Assembly (NCBI GenBank): GCA_947471745.1
Contig: CANJKZ010000011.1
Location: 1,178,001-1,242,000, forward strand
Length of the DNA: 64,000 nt
Reading direction: 5' to 3'
Origin: Closterium sp. Naga37s-1
Lineage: Eukaryota; Streptophyta; Zygnematophyceae; Desmidiales; Closteriaceae
Position 1 is the first letter of the stretch. Each line of letters begins with the position of its first letter. This document shows, one piece after another, positions 13,001 through 22,907 of this stretch. Below the pieces are notes generated by a model that was given only the letters and a program-made list of their open reading frames with translations, searched no databases and was not told the origin of the DNA. The position numbers were made by a program, and so were the translations under genes.

Positions 13001-16000
13001 GCAACACCTTCCTCAACACAGCAACACCTTCCTCAACACAGCAACACCTTCCTCAACACAGCAACACCTTCCTCAACACAGCAACACCTTCCTCAACACA
13101 GCAACACCTTCCTCAACACAGCAACACCATTCCTCAACACAGCAACACCTTCCTCAACACAGCAACACCTTCCTCAACACAGCAACACCTTCCTCAACAC
13201 AGCAACACCTTCCTCAACACAGCAACACCTTCCTCAACACAGCAACACCTTCCTCAACACAGCAACACCTTCCTCAACACAGCAACACCTTCCTCAACAC
13301 AGCAACACCTTCCTCAACACAGCAACACCTTCCTCAACACAGCAACACCTTCCTCAACACAGCAACACCTTCCTCAACACAGCAACACCATCCTCAACAC
13401 AGCAACACCTTCCTCAACACAGCAACACCTTCCTCAACACAGCAACACCTTCCTCAACACAGCAACACCTTCCTCAACACAGCAACACCTTCCTCAACAC
13501 AGCAACACCTTCCTCAACACAGCAACACCATCCTCAACACAGCAACACCTTCCTCAACACAGCAACACCTTCCTCAACACAGCAACACCTTCCTCAACAC
13601 AGCAACACCTTCCTCAACACAGCAACACCATCCTCAACACAGCAACACCTTCCTCAACACAGCAACACCTTCCTCAACACAGCAACACCTTCCTCAACAC
13701 AGCAACACCTTCCTCAACACAGCAACACCTTCCACAACACAGCAACACCTTCCTCAACACAGCAACACCTTCCTCAACACAGCAACACCTTCCTCAACAC
13801 AGCAACACCTTCCTCAACCACAGCAACACCTTCCTCAACACAGCAACACCTTCCTCAACACAGCAACACCTTCCTCAACACAGCAACACCTTCCTCAACA
13901 CAGCAACACCTTCCTCAACACAGCAACACCTTCCTCAACACAGCAACACCTTCCTCAACACAGCAACACCTTCCTCAACACAGCAACACCTCCTCAACAC
14001 AGCAACACCTTCCTCAACACAGCAACACCTTCCTCAACACAGCAACACCTTCCTCAACACAGCAACACCTTCCTCAACACAGCAACACCTTCCTCAACAC
14101 AGCAACACCTTCCTCAACACAGCAACACCATCCTCAACACAGCAACACCTTCCTCAACACAGCAACACCTTCCTCAACACAGCAACACCTTCCTCAACAC
14201 AGCAACACCTTCCTCAACACAGCAACACCTTCCTCAACACAGCAACACCTTCCTCAACACAGCAACACCATCCTCAACACAGCAACACCTTCCTCAACAC
14301 AGCAACACCTTCCTCAACACAGCAACACCTTCCTCAACACAGCAACACCTTCCTCAACACAGCAACACCATCCTCAACACAGCAACACCTTCCTCAACAC
14401 AGCAACACCTTCCTCAACACAGCAACACCTTCCTCAACACAGCAACACCTTCCTCAACACAGCAACACCTTCCACAACACAGCAACACCTTCCTCAACAC
14501 AGCAACACCTTCCTCAACACAGCAACACCATCCTCAACACAGCAACACCTTCCTCAACACAGCAACACCTTCCTCAACACAGCAACACCTTCCTCAACAC
14601 AGCAACACCTTCCTCAACACAGCAACACCTTCCTCAACACAGCAACACCTTCCTCAACACAGCAACACCTTCCTCAACACAGCAACACCATCCTCAACAC
14701 AGCAACACCTTCCTCAACACAGCAACACCTTCCTCAACACAGCAACACCTTCCTCAACACAGCAACACCTTCCTCAACACAGCAACACCTTCCTCAACAC
14801 AGCAACACCATCCTCAACACAGCAACACCTTCCTCAACACAGCAACACCTTCCTCAACACAGCAATACCTTCCTCAACACAGCAACACCTTCCTCAACAC
14901 AGCAACACCTTCCTCAACACAGCAACACCTTCCTCAACACAGCAACACCATCCTCAACACAGCAAACACCTTCCTCAACACAGCAACACCTTCCTCAACA
15001 CAGCAACACCTTCCTCAACACAGCAACACCATCCTCAACACAGCAACACCTTCCTCAACACAGCAACACCTTCCTCAACACAGCAACACCTTCCTCAACA
15101 CAGCAACACCTTCCTCAACACAGCAACACCTTCCACAACACAGCAACACCTTCCTCAACACAGCAACACCTTCCTCAACACAGCAACACCATCCTCAACA
15201 CAGCAACACCTTCCTCAACACAGCAACACCTTCCTCAACACAGCAACACCTTCCTCAACACAGCAACACCTTCCTCAACACAGCAACACCTTCCTCAACA
15301 CAGCAACACCTTCCTCAACACAGCAACACCATCCTCAACACAGCAACACCTTCCTCAACACAGCAACACCTTCCTCAACACAGCAACACCTTCCTCAACA
15401 CAGCAACACCTTCCTCAACACAGCAACACCATTCCTCAACACAGCAACACCTTCCTCAACACAGCAACACCTTCCTCAACACAGCAACACCTTCCTCAAC
15501 ACAGCAACACCTTCCTCAACACAGCAACACCTTCCTCAACACAGCAACACCATCCTCAACACAGCAACACCTTCCTCAACACAGCAACACCTTCCTCAAC
15601 ACAGCAACACCTTCCTCAACACAGCAACACCTTCCTCAACACAGCAACACCATCCTCAACACAGCAACACCTTCCTCAACACAGCAACACCTTCCTCAAC
15701 ACAGCAACACCTTCCTCAACACAGCAACACCTTCCTCAACACAGCAACACCTTCCTCAACACAGCAACACCTTCCTCAACACAGCAACACCATCCTCAAC
15801 ACAGCAACACCTTCCTCAACACAGCAACACCTTCCTCAACACAGCAACACCTTCCTCAACACAGCAACACCTTCCTCAACACAGCAACACCTTCCTCAAC
15901 ACAGCAACACCTTCCTCAACACAGCAACACCTTCCTCAACACAGCAACACCTTCCTCAACACAGCAACACCATCCTCAACACAGCAACACCATCCTCAAC

Positions 16001-19000
16001 ACAGCAACACCTTCCTCAACACAGCAACACCATCCTCAACACAGCAACACCATCCTCAACACAGCAACACCTTCCTCAACACAGCAACACCTTCCTCAAC
16101 ACAGCAACACCATACTCAACACAGCAACACCTTCCTCAACACAGCAACACCATCCTCAACACAGCAACACCATCCTCAACACAGCAACACCTTCCTCAAC
16201 ACAGCAACACCTTCCTCAACACAGCAACACCTTCCTCAACACAGCAACACCATCCTCAACACAGCAACACCTTCCTCAACACAGCAACACCATACTCAAC
16301 ACAGCAACACCTTCCTCAACACAGCAACACCATACTCAACACAGCAACACCTTCCTCAACACAGCAATACCTTACTCAACACAGCAACACCTTCCTCAAC
16401 ACAGCAACACCTTACTCAACACAGCAACACCTTCCTCAACACAGCAACACCTTCCTCAACACAGCAACACCTTCCTCAACACAGCAACACCTTACTCAAC
16501 ACAGCAACACCATACTCAACACAGCAACACCTTCCTCAACACAGCAACACCATACTCAACACAGCAACACCTTCCTCAACACAGCAACACCATCCTCAAC
16601 ACAGCAACACCTTCCTCAACACAGCAACACCTTCCTCAACACAGCAACACCTTCCTCAACACAGCAACACCTTCCTCAACACAGCAACACCATCCTCAAC
16701 ACAGCAACACCTTCCTCAACACAGCAACACCTTCCTCAACACAGCAACACCTTCCTCAACACAGCAACACCATCCTCAACACAGCAACACCATCCTCAAC
16801 ACAGCAACACCTTCCTCAACACAGCAACACCATACTCAACACAGCAACACCTTCCTCAACACAGCAACACCATACTCAACACAGCAACACCTTCCTCAAC
16901 ACAGCAACACCTTCCTCAACACAGCAACACCATCCTCAACACAGCAACACCATCCTCAACACAGCAACACCTTCCTCAACACAGCAACACCATACTCAAC
17001 ACAGCAACACCTTCCTCAACACAGCAACACCATCCTCAACACAGCAACACCATCCTCAACACAGCAACACCTTCCTCAACACAGCAACACCATACTCAAC
17101 ACAGCAACACCTTCCTCAACACAGCAACACCATCCTCAACACAGCAACACCATACTCAACACAGCAACACCTTCCTCAACACAGCAACACCATCCTCAAC
17201 ACAGCAACACCATCCTCAACACAGCAACACCTTCCTCAACACAGCAACACCATACTCAACACAGCAACACCTTCCTCAACACAGCAACACCATCCTCAAC
17301 ACAGCAACACCATCCTCAACACAGCAACACCTTCCTCAACACAGCAACACCATACTCAACACAGCAACACCTTCCTCAACACAGCAACACCATCCTCAAC
17401 ACAGCAACACCATCCTCAACACAGCAACACCTTCCTCAACACAGCAACACCATACTCAACACAGCAACACCTTCCTCAACACAGCAACACCATCCTCAAC
17501 ACAGCAACACCATCCTCAACACAGCAACACCTTCCTCAACACAGCAACACCATACTCAACACAGCAACACCTTCCTCAACACAGCAACACCATCCTCAAC
17601 ACAGCAACACCATCCTCAACACAGCAACACCTTCCTCAACACAGCAACACCATACTCAACACAGCAACACCATACTCAACACAGCAACACCTTCCTCAAC
17701 ACAGCAACACCTTCCTCAACACAGCAACACCATACTCAACACAGCAACACCTTCCTCAACACAGCAACACCATACTCAACACAGCAACACCTTCCTCAAC
17801 ACAGCAACACCTTACTCAACACAGCAACACCTTACTCAACACAGCAACACCATACTCAACACAGCAACACCTTCCTCAACACAGCAACACCTTCCTCAAC
17901 ACAGCAACACCATACTCAACACAGCAACACCTTCCTCAACACAGCAACACCATACTCAACACAGCAACACCTTCCTCAACACAGCAACACCATACTCAAC
18001 ACAGCAACACCTTCCTCAACACAGCAACACCATACTCAACACAGCAACACCTTCCTCAACACAGCAACACCTTCCTCAACACAGCAACACCATACTCAAC
18101 ACAGCAACACCTTCCTCAACACAGCAACACCTTCCTCAACACAGCAACACCTTCCTCAACACAGCAACACCTTCCTCAACACAGCAACACCATCCTCAAC
18201 ACAGCAACACCTTCCTCAACACAGCAACACCTTCCTCAACACAGCAACACCTTCCTCAACACAGCAACATTGCACCCTACACAACCTCACACTCAACCTC
18301 CTTTCCCCTCCCCCCTCCCCCCTTCCCCTCCCCCACCCCCCCCTCATCATCCCCATTCCGCACCTCCACTGTAGCATCATGCAGATCCTCCAGCACAGCA
18401 GCAATCTGCTCAGTCGCCTTGAAGCAACAATACGCCCTACCCTACACAACGCCTCGCCTTCATTCCCCCCGTTCCCCCCCTCCCCCTCCCCCTCCCCCTC
18501 CCTCAACACCCCTTACCTCCACTTTAGCATCATGCAACTCTTCAAGCACAGCCGCAATCTGCTCGATCGCCCCATCCCGCGCCGCCATGGCCTCTCTCCG
18601 GCATTTCTCCACGTCCTCCCGTGCGCACGTGGCGGCGCGCCTCTCCGCGTCAGCGACGTACGAGAACTCCCCCCGCCGCAGGTGGTCGGGGGCTAAGGAG
18701 CCAAACACGCGCTCGTAGATCCACTCGGCCTCCGGCAAATGGTCCTCGTTTTCAGGGATTACACCCACCACCTCCTCCAAAAGCTGGGGCAGGTGAAGTG
18801 GACAAGGGGAGTTGGAGAAGGAGGGAGAGCGGGGAGAGGGGGAAGGGGAGAGAGGGGGAGGAGGGGGAGTGTGGGGGAGCGGGAGACGGGGGGGGAAGCA
18901 GAAGGGGGGAGGGGAAGGGGAGGTGCAGCAATGAGAGAGAGGAACTGATGGGTGCGCGGCAGGTGGTCGGGGGCCAGGGCGCCAGACACGTGCTCGTAGA

Positions 19001-22000
19001 TCCACTCGGCCTCGGGTAGATGGTCCTCGCTCTCTGGGTGGGAGCAGCTGGGGGGTAGGTGTGGTGGGCAAGGGGAGTTAAGGTGGGGGGGGGGGGGGGA
19101 GGTGCGACGATGAGCGAGCACAACGGATGCCGTGCAAGAGGGGGGAGTGCAGTGCAAGTGGAGTGGAGGGGAGTGGGGGGGGGAGGAGAAAAGGGGGGGT
19201 GCGGCGAGGGGTTGGAGGAGCCCCTGCCATGCCCGATACCAGCTCTCAATTCTCCACAGAGGAAGAGAACTACATGCCATGCAAGAGGCGCGCCGCGCGA
19301 CTATGTTTACCAAAAGGAAAGCCGGAAGTGGGGAGGGGCAGGGTGGGGGGGAAAGGGGAAGGGGGAGAGGGAGTCAAGGGTAAGAGCCCAGCCCCCATAA
19401 CGAAATCTCAACTCTCACTTCTCACGTCCCGCCACACACCTGCAGCCTCTCAGGGACGTCTCTGGCTCTAATGGCTTCATCCCGCTCCGTCATATACTTG
19501 GCCTCCAGCAGGCTCGGCTCATACTGCCTTGCTTCAACAGCACCATCGCTCACCCTCACTTCCCAGCACACACCTGCAGCCTCTCAGGCAGGCACGTCCC
19601 TCGCCCACACACCTGCAGCCTCTCAGGCACATCTCTGGCTCGAATGGCCTCATCCCGCTCCGTCATGTATTTAGCTTCCAGCAGGCTTGGCTCATACTGC
19701 TTCGACAGCGCCGACGCTCCTCCCGCGCCCTCCCGCCCATACTCCTCCCCACCCTCCGTCCCCATCCCATCCTCATAGTAATACCCCCCTGCGCCTCCCT
19801 CCCCTCCCTCCCTACGCTGCCTCTCCAGCTCCACGCGCCGCCGCTCCAACAGATCCGCCACGTCACCGAAAATATCCTGCGCCTCCAGAAGTGCCTCGGA
19901 GGTGACACCTGGCATGCGCGTGCCCTTTTTCTTCTTCTTGCGGCGGCGCCGCCCATGCTCGTCTGTATCGTCTACACCCCCTTCCACGATAAAGTCTGCC
20001 ATCTCGTCTTCTTCCTCCTCCTCCTCCTCCCCGTCCTCCTCCTCCAACTCCTCCTCCTCGCCCCTGCCCTCCCTCTCCTGAAAATCTTCAGGCACGTCTG
20101 GGGAGACGAGGACAGGAGGAAATGGAGGAGCGAGGGAGGGGTGGAGCGAGAGAAAAGAGATGGGATGAGGGGGGCGGAAGGGGGAGGAGGTAGGAAGGAT
20201 AGTGGGGAGGAGGAGGAAGAGGCAAAGATGAGGAGAGCACGGAATTCATAGTGGGAAACAGCAGCGTGGGGAAGAGTTTTTTTTTTTTTTTGAGGCGCCT
20301 CAAGAGGAGGAAGAGGCAAAGATGAGGAGTGCACGGAATTTATAGTGGGAAACAGCAGGAAGGGGAGGGATTGTAGGGAGCCAAAAGACTGGGATGGGAA
20401 CGCGAGGAGCCAAGAGAGCTAACGCTCTTCAAACTGCGACGGCACTTGCTACTCAAAACACATGCTGCTTACCCCCCTCACCCCCCAACCCTTCACAACC
20501 TCATCCCAGAACAAAGACTCCCTCTCATCCCAGAAACCTCTCAGCCTGATTGCCCATATCCCTCTCACCCTCGTCCCCAAAAATCTCCCTCTCCACGCGT
20601 TGCTGCGGGCGCATACTGCCCTCCTCGTCCTCCTCATCGTCCATCAGCAACCCCTCCTCATTCACATCATATGCAAGACACATACCTACCCTACCCACCC
20701 CCATCCCTGGACGTTCCCCTCACTCACCCTCATCCCCAAATATTTCCCTCTCCACGCGCTGCTGCGCGCGCATGCCGCCCTCCTCGTCTTCCTCGTCGTC
20801 CATCAGCAACCCGTCCTCGTCCCCCCCCATGTGCCTCGCCTTCTTCAACCGCCGAAACTTCTTGTCCTTCTGCCAAAGCGCACACCACATAACATAACAT
20901 ACCAGTCACATAAGGCAAACACAAGGCAAGGCAAGGCACAGGGCAGTCACACGCCAAAGGACATGGGGACAGATAAAAGACCAAATGAGCAAGGGAAAGC
21001 AGCCCCCCTCCTCCTCGCACCCCCTTCCCATGTGTCGCGAGGCCGTGCGTGCCTTCATCAGCCTCCAGAACTTCTTGCCCTTCCGCTCCCCATGGGGAGG
21101 GAAAGCAGAACTTCTTGCCCTTCCGCTCCCCATGGGGAGGGAAAGCAGAACTTCTTGCCCTTCCGCTCCCCATGGGGGGGGAAAGCAGAACTTCTTGCCC
21201 TTCCGCTCCCCATGGGGAGGGAAAGAAGAACTTCTTGCCCTTCCGCTCCCCATGGGGAGGGAAAGCAGAACTTCTTGCCCTTCCGCTCCCCGTGGGAAGG
21301 GAAAGCAGAACTTCTTGCCCTTCCGCTCCCCGTGGGAAGGGAAAGCAGAACTTCTTGCCCTTCCGCTCCCCGTGGGGAGGGAAAGCAGAACTTCTTGCCC
21401 TTCCGCTCCCCGTGGGAAGGGAAAGCAGAACTTCTTGCCCTTCCGCTCCCCATGGGGAGGGAAAGCAGAACTTCTTGCCCTTCCGCTCCCCATGGATCAC
21501 GACAGTCACAAATCAAAGGCATGTTTGTGCTGTGTAGTGTGCATGCATGGGGAGGAGACAAGCCAGATAAGCAAGAAAAAGCAGCACTCTTCCTGACGTG
21601 ACGCCCATAAGCTCCGCCTTCATCCAAAGCAGTTGTTGACATTACATACACGGCCATACATACACGGCCACACACACACACTAATGACGCGAGGCTCAGA
21701 TTGTCACTGCAGCCACCCTATAAGATGCCGCTTCACAGCAGGACAAACAACATATGGCCGCGGTTTCTTAACCTGCCCCAATGGACGCACCTTGGCGGGG
21801 CGGTGAAAGCCCCCCACGCCGCTCTCCTGCAGCAGCGCATAGTCGTCCTCGTCCAACTCGTCCTCCTCCTCCTCCCTGCGACACAGCACACGCATGGGGA
21901 TTGGGTGATGTCGAATGGGAGGTTGAGCTTTAAGGTGCCTCAAAGCACGCCGCCCTCCTGCAGCAGCACATAGTCGTCCTCGTCCAACTCGTCCTCCTCC

Positions 22001-22907
22001 TCCTCCCTGCTCACCGGGCCATGGCACATGGGGGTATTGGGGGATGGCGGATGGGGAATGGGCATGGGGATAGGGGGATGGGGCAAGGGGCATGGGAGGG
22101 GAGAGAGGCCAGCCAGAGTGGGTGGACGTGGCAAGGAGACCAGCAGCACCACACTCAACCGCAGAGCACCTTGTGCTGGCACCCCTTGTATCCCCCTCCT
22201 CACCTTTTCCGGCGCTTCTTCTTCTTTTTCTCCCTGCGCTCCTCGTCACTCCCCGGCCCCTCCTCGCCCCCCTCCTCCTCCTCCTCGCCGTCACCGCCCT
22301 CCTCCTCCTCCTCGTCACCGTCCACCATCCATCCGTCCTTCTCGTACTCGTCCTGCCCTTCCTCTGCTCGCCCCGACCGAAAACAAGACGCACACACACG
22401 CACGGCGATTACGAAAGAGACGCAACGCGCGATTAGAAAAGAAAGACTCACGCACGCGAGATCAGAGGGACTGGCAGGGCAGCAGGCAACATGGCTGCCA
22501 ATCGGCGCAGCCGACCCACCCCGCTGATAGACAATAACGTGACCGGCAGAACGCTGAGCCTCCTCACCACTCCTATGTTGCCGTACTTTAAATTCGCCCA
22601 ATTTAAACCTCTTCTGAGGCACCTTAAACGTCGTACTCTAGATAGCCCAACCAAATATAAATATCGTCTGCCCTCTCTCCCTCCTTCCCTTCCCTCGCCC
22701 CATGTCCGCCCCCTAACTTCCTCCTCTCGCTATGCCTCCCGATTCTCGACCAACCTTCCTCCGCGCGCCTACATTCCTCCGCGCGCTCTACCCTCCTCTG
22801 CGCGCGTACCTTCCTCCGCGCAACCCTACCTTCCTCTTCATCGTCGTCCTCCCCGTTCACATCGTCGCCCTCCTCTTCCTCCTCCTCCTCCTCGCGCTCC
22901 ACCTCAT
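4035..22907 (-). CDS. SPT6: SPT6-like transcription elongation factor, N-terminal 13 exons, partial
   Basis: Histone chaperone and elongation factor that travels with RNA polymerase II. Exons (minus): 22907-22830, 22363-22204, 21875-21791, 20869-20728, 20097-19613, 18783-18517, 8305-8180, 7564-7175, 6940-6833, 6390-6286, 5459-5292, 5051-4352, 4097-4035. All join in phase except as noted. Family blocks in order: acidic DEYEKDGWMVD, LDEDDYALLQ, FGDEG, DEMADFIVE, IFGDVADLL, AKYMTERDEAIRARDVPERL, EAEWIYE, VPYIAIHKK, RKRSMYSVCRRAGL, GARHM, VEISIEP, VIDTFHRFAGI, YLSDGVSHF, WNEQRR, RVMACCWGPG (start of the YqgF-like domain), HVVVVGGANLACERLKDEI. This is about 960 codons; plant SPT6 proteins are much longer, and the HhH, S1 and SH2 domains must lie left of the window. 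The first codon was not found (exons upstream of 22907 unclear). Exon 5051-4352 is 700 nt and changes frame near a 12-C run at 4494-4505, so a frameshift or assembly error is likely. Introns are unusually repeat-rich. Confidence 0.88.
5522..5720 (-). repeat. Two echoes of the SPT6 exon 5459-5292 start
   Basis: Positions about 5522-5593 repeat the acceptor and first ~67 coding bases of the exon at 5459 (VIDTFHRFAGIERLKDKPVGEF) almost exactly, then diverge into intron. A weaker third copy at about 5670-5720 reads IDTLHQFTGI. Both lie upstream of the true exon, so they offer decoy 3' splice sites. TTTTGAGGCGCACC at about 5657 lies beside the weak copy. Confidence 0.8.
6138..6500 (-). repeat. Echoes flanking the SPT6 exon 6390-6286
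   Basis: The exon encodes AEVEISIEPKVREHVREI. A copy at 6439-6500 (upstream) reads AEVEISIEP and, further on, VHEHLRE; a copy at 6182-6220 (downstream) reads ELDISIEL. The flanking block containing ccaggaacgttccctggc is also doubled at about 6138-6180 and 6225-6255. These are degenerate tandem duplications centred on the exon. Confidence 0.7.
7660..7697 (-). repeat. Echo of the SPT6 exon 7564-7175 start, with a stop
   Basis: On the minus strand CAG-GCCCTG then TAA then ATCATCCAGCAGTGGGAT repeats the acceptor and first codons of the exon at 7564 (ALWAIQQWD), with a TAA in place of TGG. It lies about 100 bp upstream of the true acceptor. Confidence 0.7.
7779..8001. repeat. (GGAA)n microsatellite in an SPT6 intron
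   Basis: About 220 bp of nearly pure GGAA/AAGG tetranucleotide with one phase slip near 7893. It generates open frames on both strands (KEGR and LPSF repeats) that are not genes. Confidence 0.95.
8529..8959 (-). repeat. Three upstream echoes of the SPT6 exon 8305-8180 start
   Basis: The true exon starts VPYIAIHKKAICPALVEQDKL. Copies at about 8529-8627, 8783-8839 and 8897-8959 read VPYIAMHRKAICPALVETDKL, VPYIAMHKKAACPALV and VPYIAIHKKAICPA, each preceded by the same ACCAG acceptor. They are separated by G-rich simple repeats: a 15-bp gatggggggaagggc array at about 8465-8525 and a GGGGA array at about 8634-8700. GAGTCGACTC at 8880-8889 lies just before the last copy. The shortest intron gives the frame-keeping SPT6 join, so 8305 was taken as the used acceptor. 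Confidence 0.85.
9497..9550 (-). repeat. Far echo of the SPT6 exon 18783-18517 3' end
   Basis: On the minus strand this reads VLEELHDATVEM, matching the exon end AAVLEELHDAKVE, and abuts the low-coordinate end of the 20-bp array about 9 kb from the true exon. Confidence 0.75.
9561..18269. repeat. 8.7-kb array of a 20-bp unit (about 435 copies) in an SPT6 intron
   Basis: The unit agcaacaccttcctcaacac repeats with exact 20-bp spacing over about 8,709 bp. Four main variants differ at two positions (cttcc, catcc, catac, cttac), and rare variants have 1-bp indels or a cttccaca change. It lies in the intron between the SPT6 exons ending at 18517 and starting at 8305. The unit has no stop on the plus strand, so all three plus frames stay open for about 3,000 codons with a 20-residue peptide repeat. 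This is a by-product of the repeat, not evidence of a gene. Both array edges are flanked by copies of the 3' end of the exon 18783-18517. Confidence 0.97.
18370..18416 (-). repeat. Near echo of the SPT6 exon 18783-18517 3' end
   Basis: Minus-strand reading EQIAAVLEDLHDATVEV repeats the end of the true exon (EQIAAVLEELHDAKVE at 18517) including a GAG-GTGCGG donor-like junction. It sits between the true exon and the 20-bp array. Confidence 0.8.
18950..19050 (-). repeat. Upstream echo of the SPT6 exon 18783-18517 start
   Basis: Minus-strand reading ESEDHLPEAEWIYEHVSGAL repeats ENEDHLPEAEWIYERVFGSL of the true exon, followed by intron. Similar G-rich intron sequence flanks both copies. Confidence 0.8.
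19440..19610 (-). repeat. Downstream echo of the SPT6 exon 20097-19613 3' end
   Basis: Positions 19440-19530 repeat the last 28 or so codons of the exon ending at 19613 (YEPSLLEAKYMTERDEAIRARDVPERLQ), bounded by AG and by CAG-GTGTGTGG, so they would also be spliceable in phase. A shorter copy of the last codons and donor (PERLQ-GTGTG) lies at about 19570-19600. Which donor is used cannot be decided from sequence. Confidence 0.8.
20208..20357. repeat. Direct repeat around a 14-bp palindrome and a T run in an SPT6 intron
   Basis: Two ~54-bp copies (20208-20264 and 20304-20357, sharing ggcaaagatgaggag and atagtgggaaacagcag) flank a 16-base T run and the perfect palindrome TTGAGGCGCCTCAA at 20290-20303. 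Confidence 0.85.
20575..20665 (-). repeat. Downstream echo of the SPT6 exon 20869-20728 3' end
   Basis: Minus-strand reading EEGLLMDDEEDEEGSMR then QQRVEREIFGDEG repeats the end of the true exon, including the GAGG-GTGAG donor. Confidence 0.8.
21040..21492 (-). repeat. 40-bp minisatellite (about 10 copies) grown from the SPT6 exon 20869 start
   Basis: A 40-bp unit (ttccgctccccatgggg plus agggaaagcagaacttcttgccc) repeats from about 21070 to 21492. Its minus strand reads GERKGKKFCFPSPW repeatedly. The innermost copy at about 21040-21075 reads KGKKFWRLMKARTASRHMG, a degenerate form of the true exon start KDKKFRRLKKARHMGG at 20869. The array therefore appears to have been seeded by an echo of that exon. 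Confidence 0.85.
21946..22011 (-). repeat. Upstream echo of the SPT6 exon 21875-21791 start
   Basis: Minus-strand reading EEEEDELDEDDYVLLQEGGVL after a GAGCAG acceptor repeats the exon start EEEEDELDEDDYALLQESGV after GTCGCAG. The copy ends at the motif TTTGAGGCACCTTAAAG (about 21928-21944) and has no donor in the right frame. Confidence 0.85.

Noticed and set aside
9561..18269. CRISPR-like regular repeat array
   Set aside because: There are no spacers; the units are directly adjacent 20-bp satellite copies in a eukaryotic intron.
9362..18718. Three overlapping plus-strand open frames of about 3,000 codons with a 20-residue repeat (TPSSTQQHLPQHSNTFLNTA)
   Set aside because: They exist because the 20-bp satellite unit has no stop in any plus frame and shifts frame each unit; all three frames give the same peptide, and the region is antisense to an SPT6 intron.
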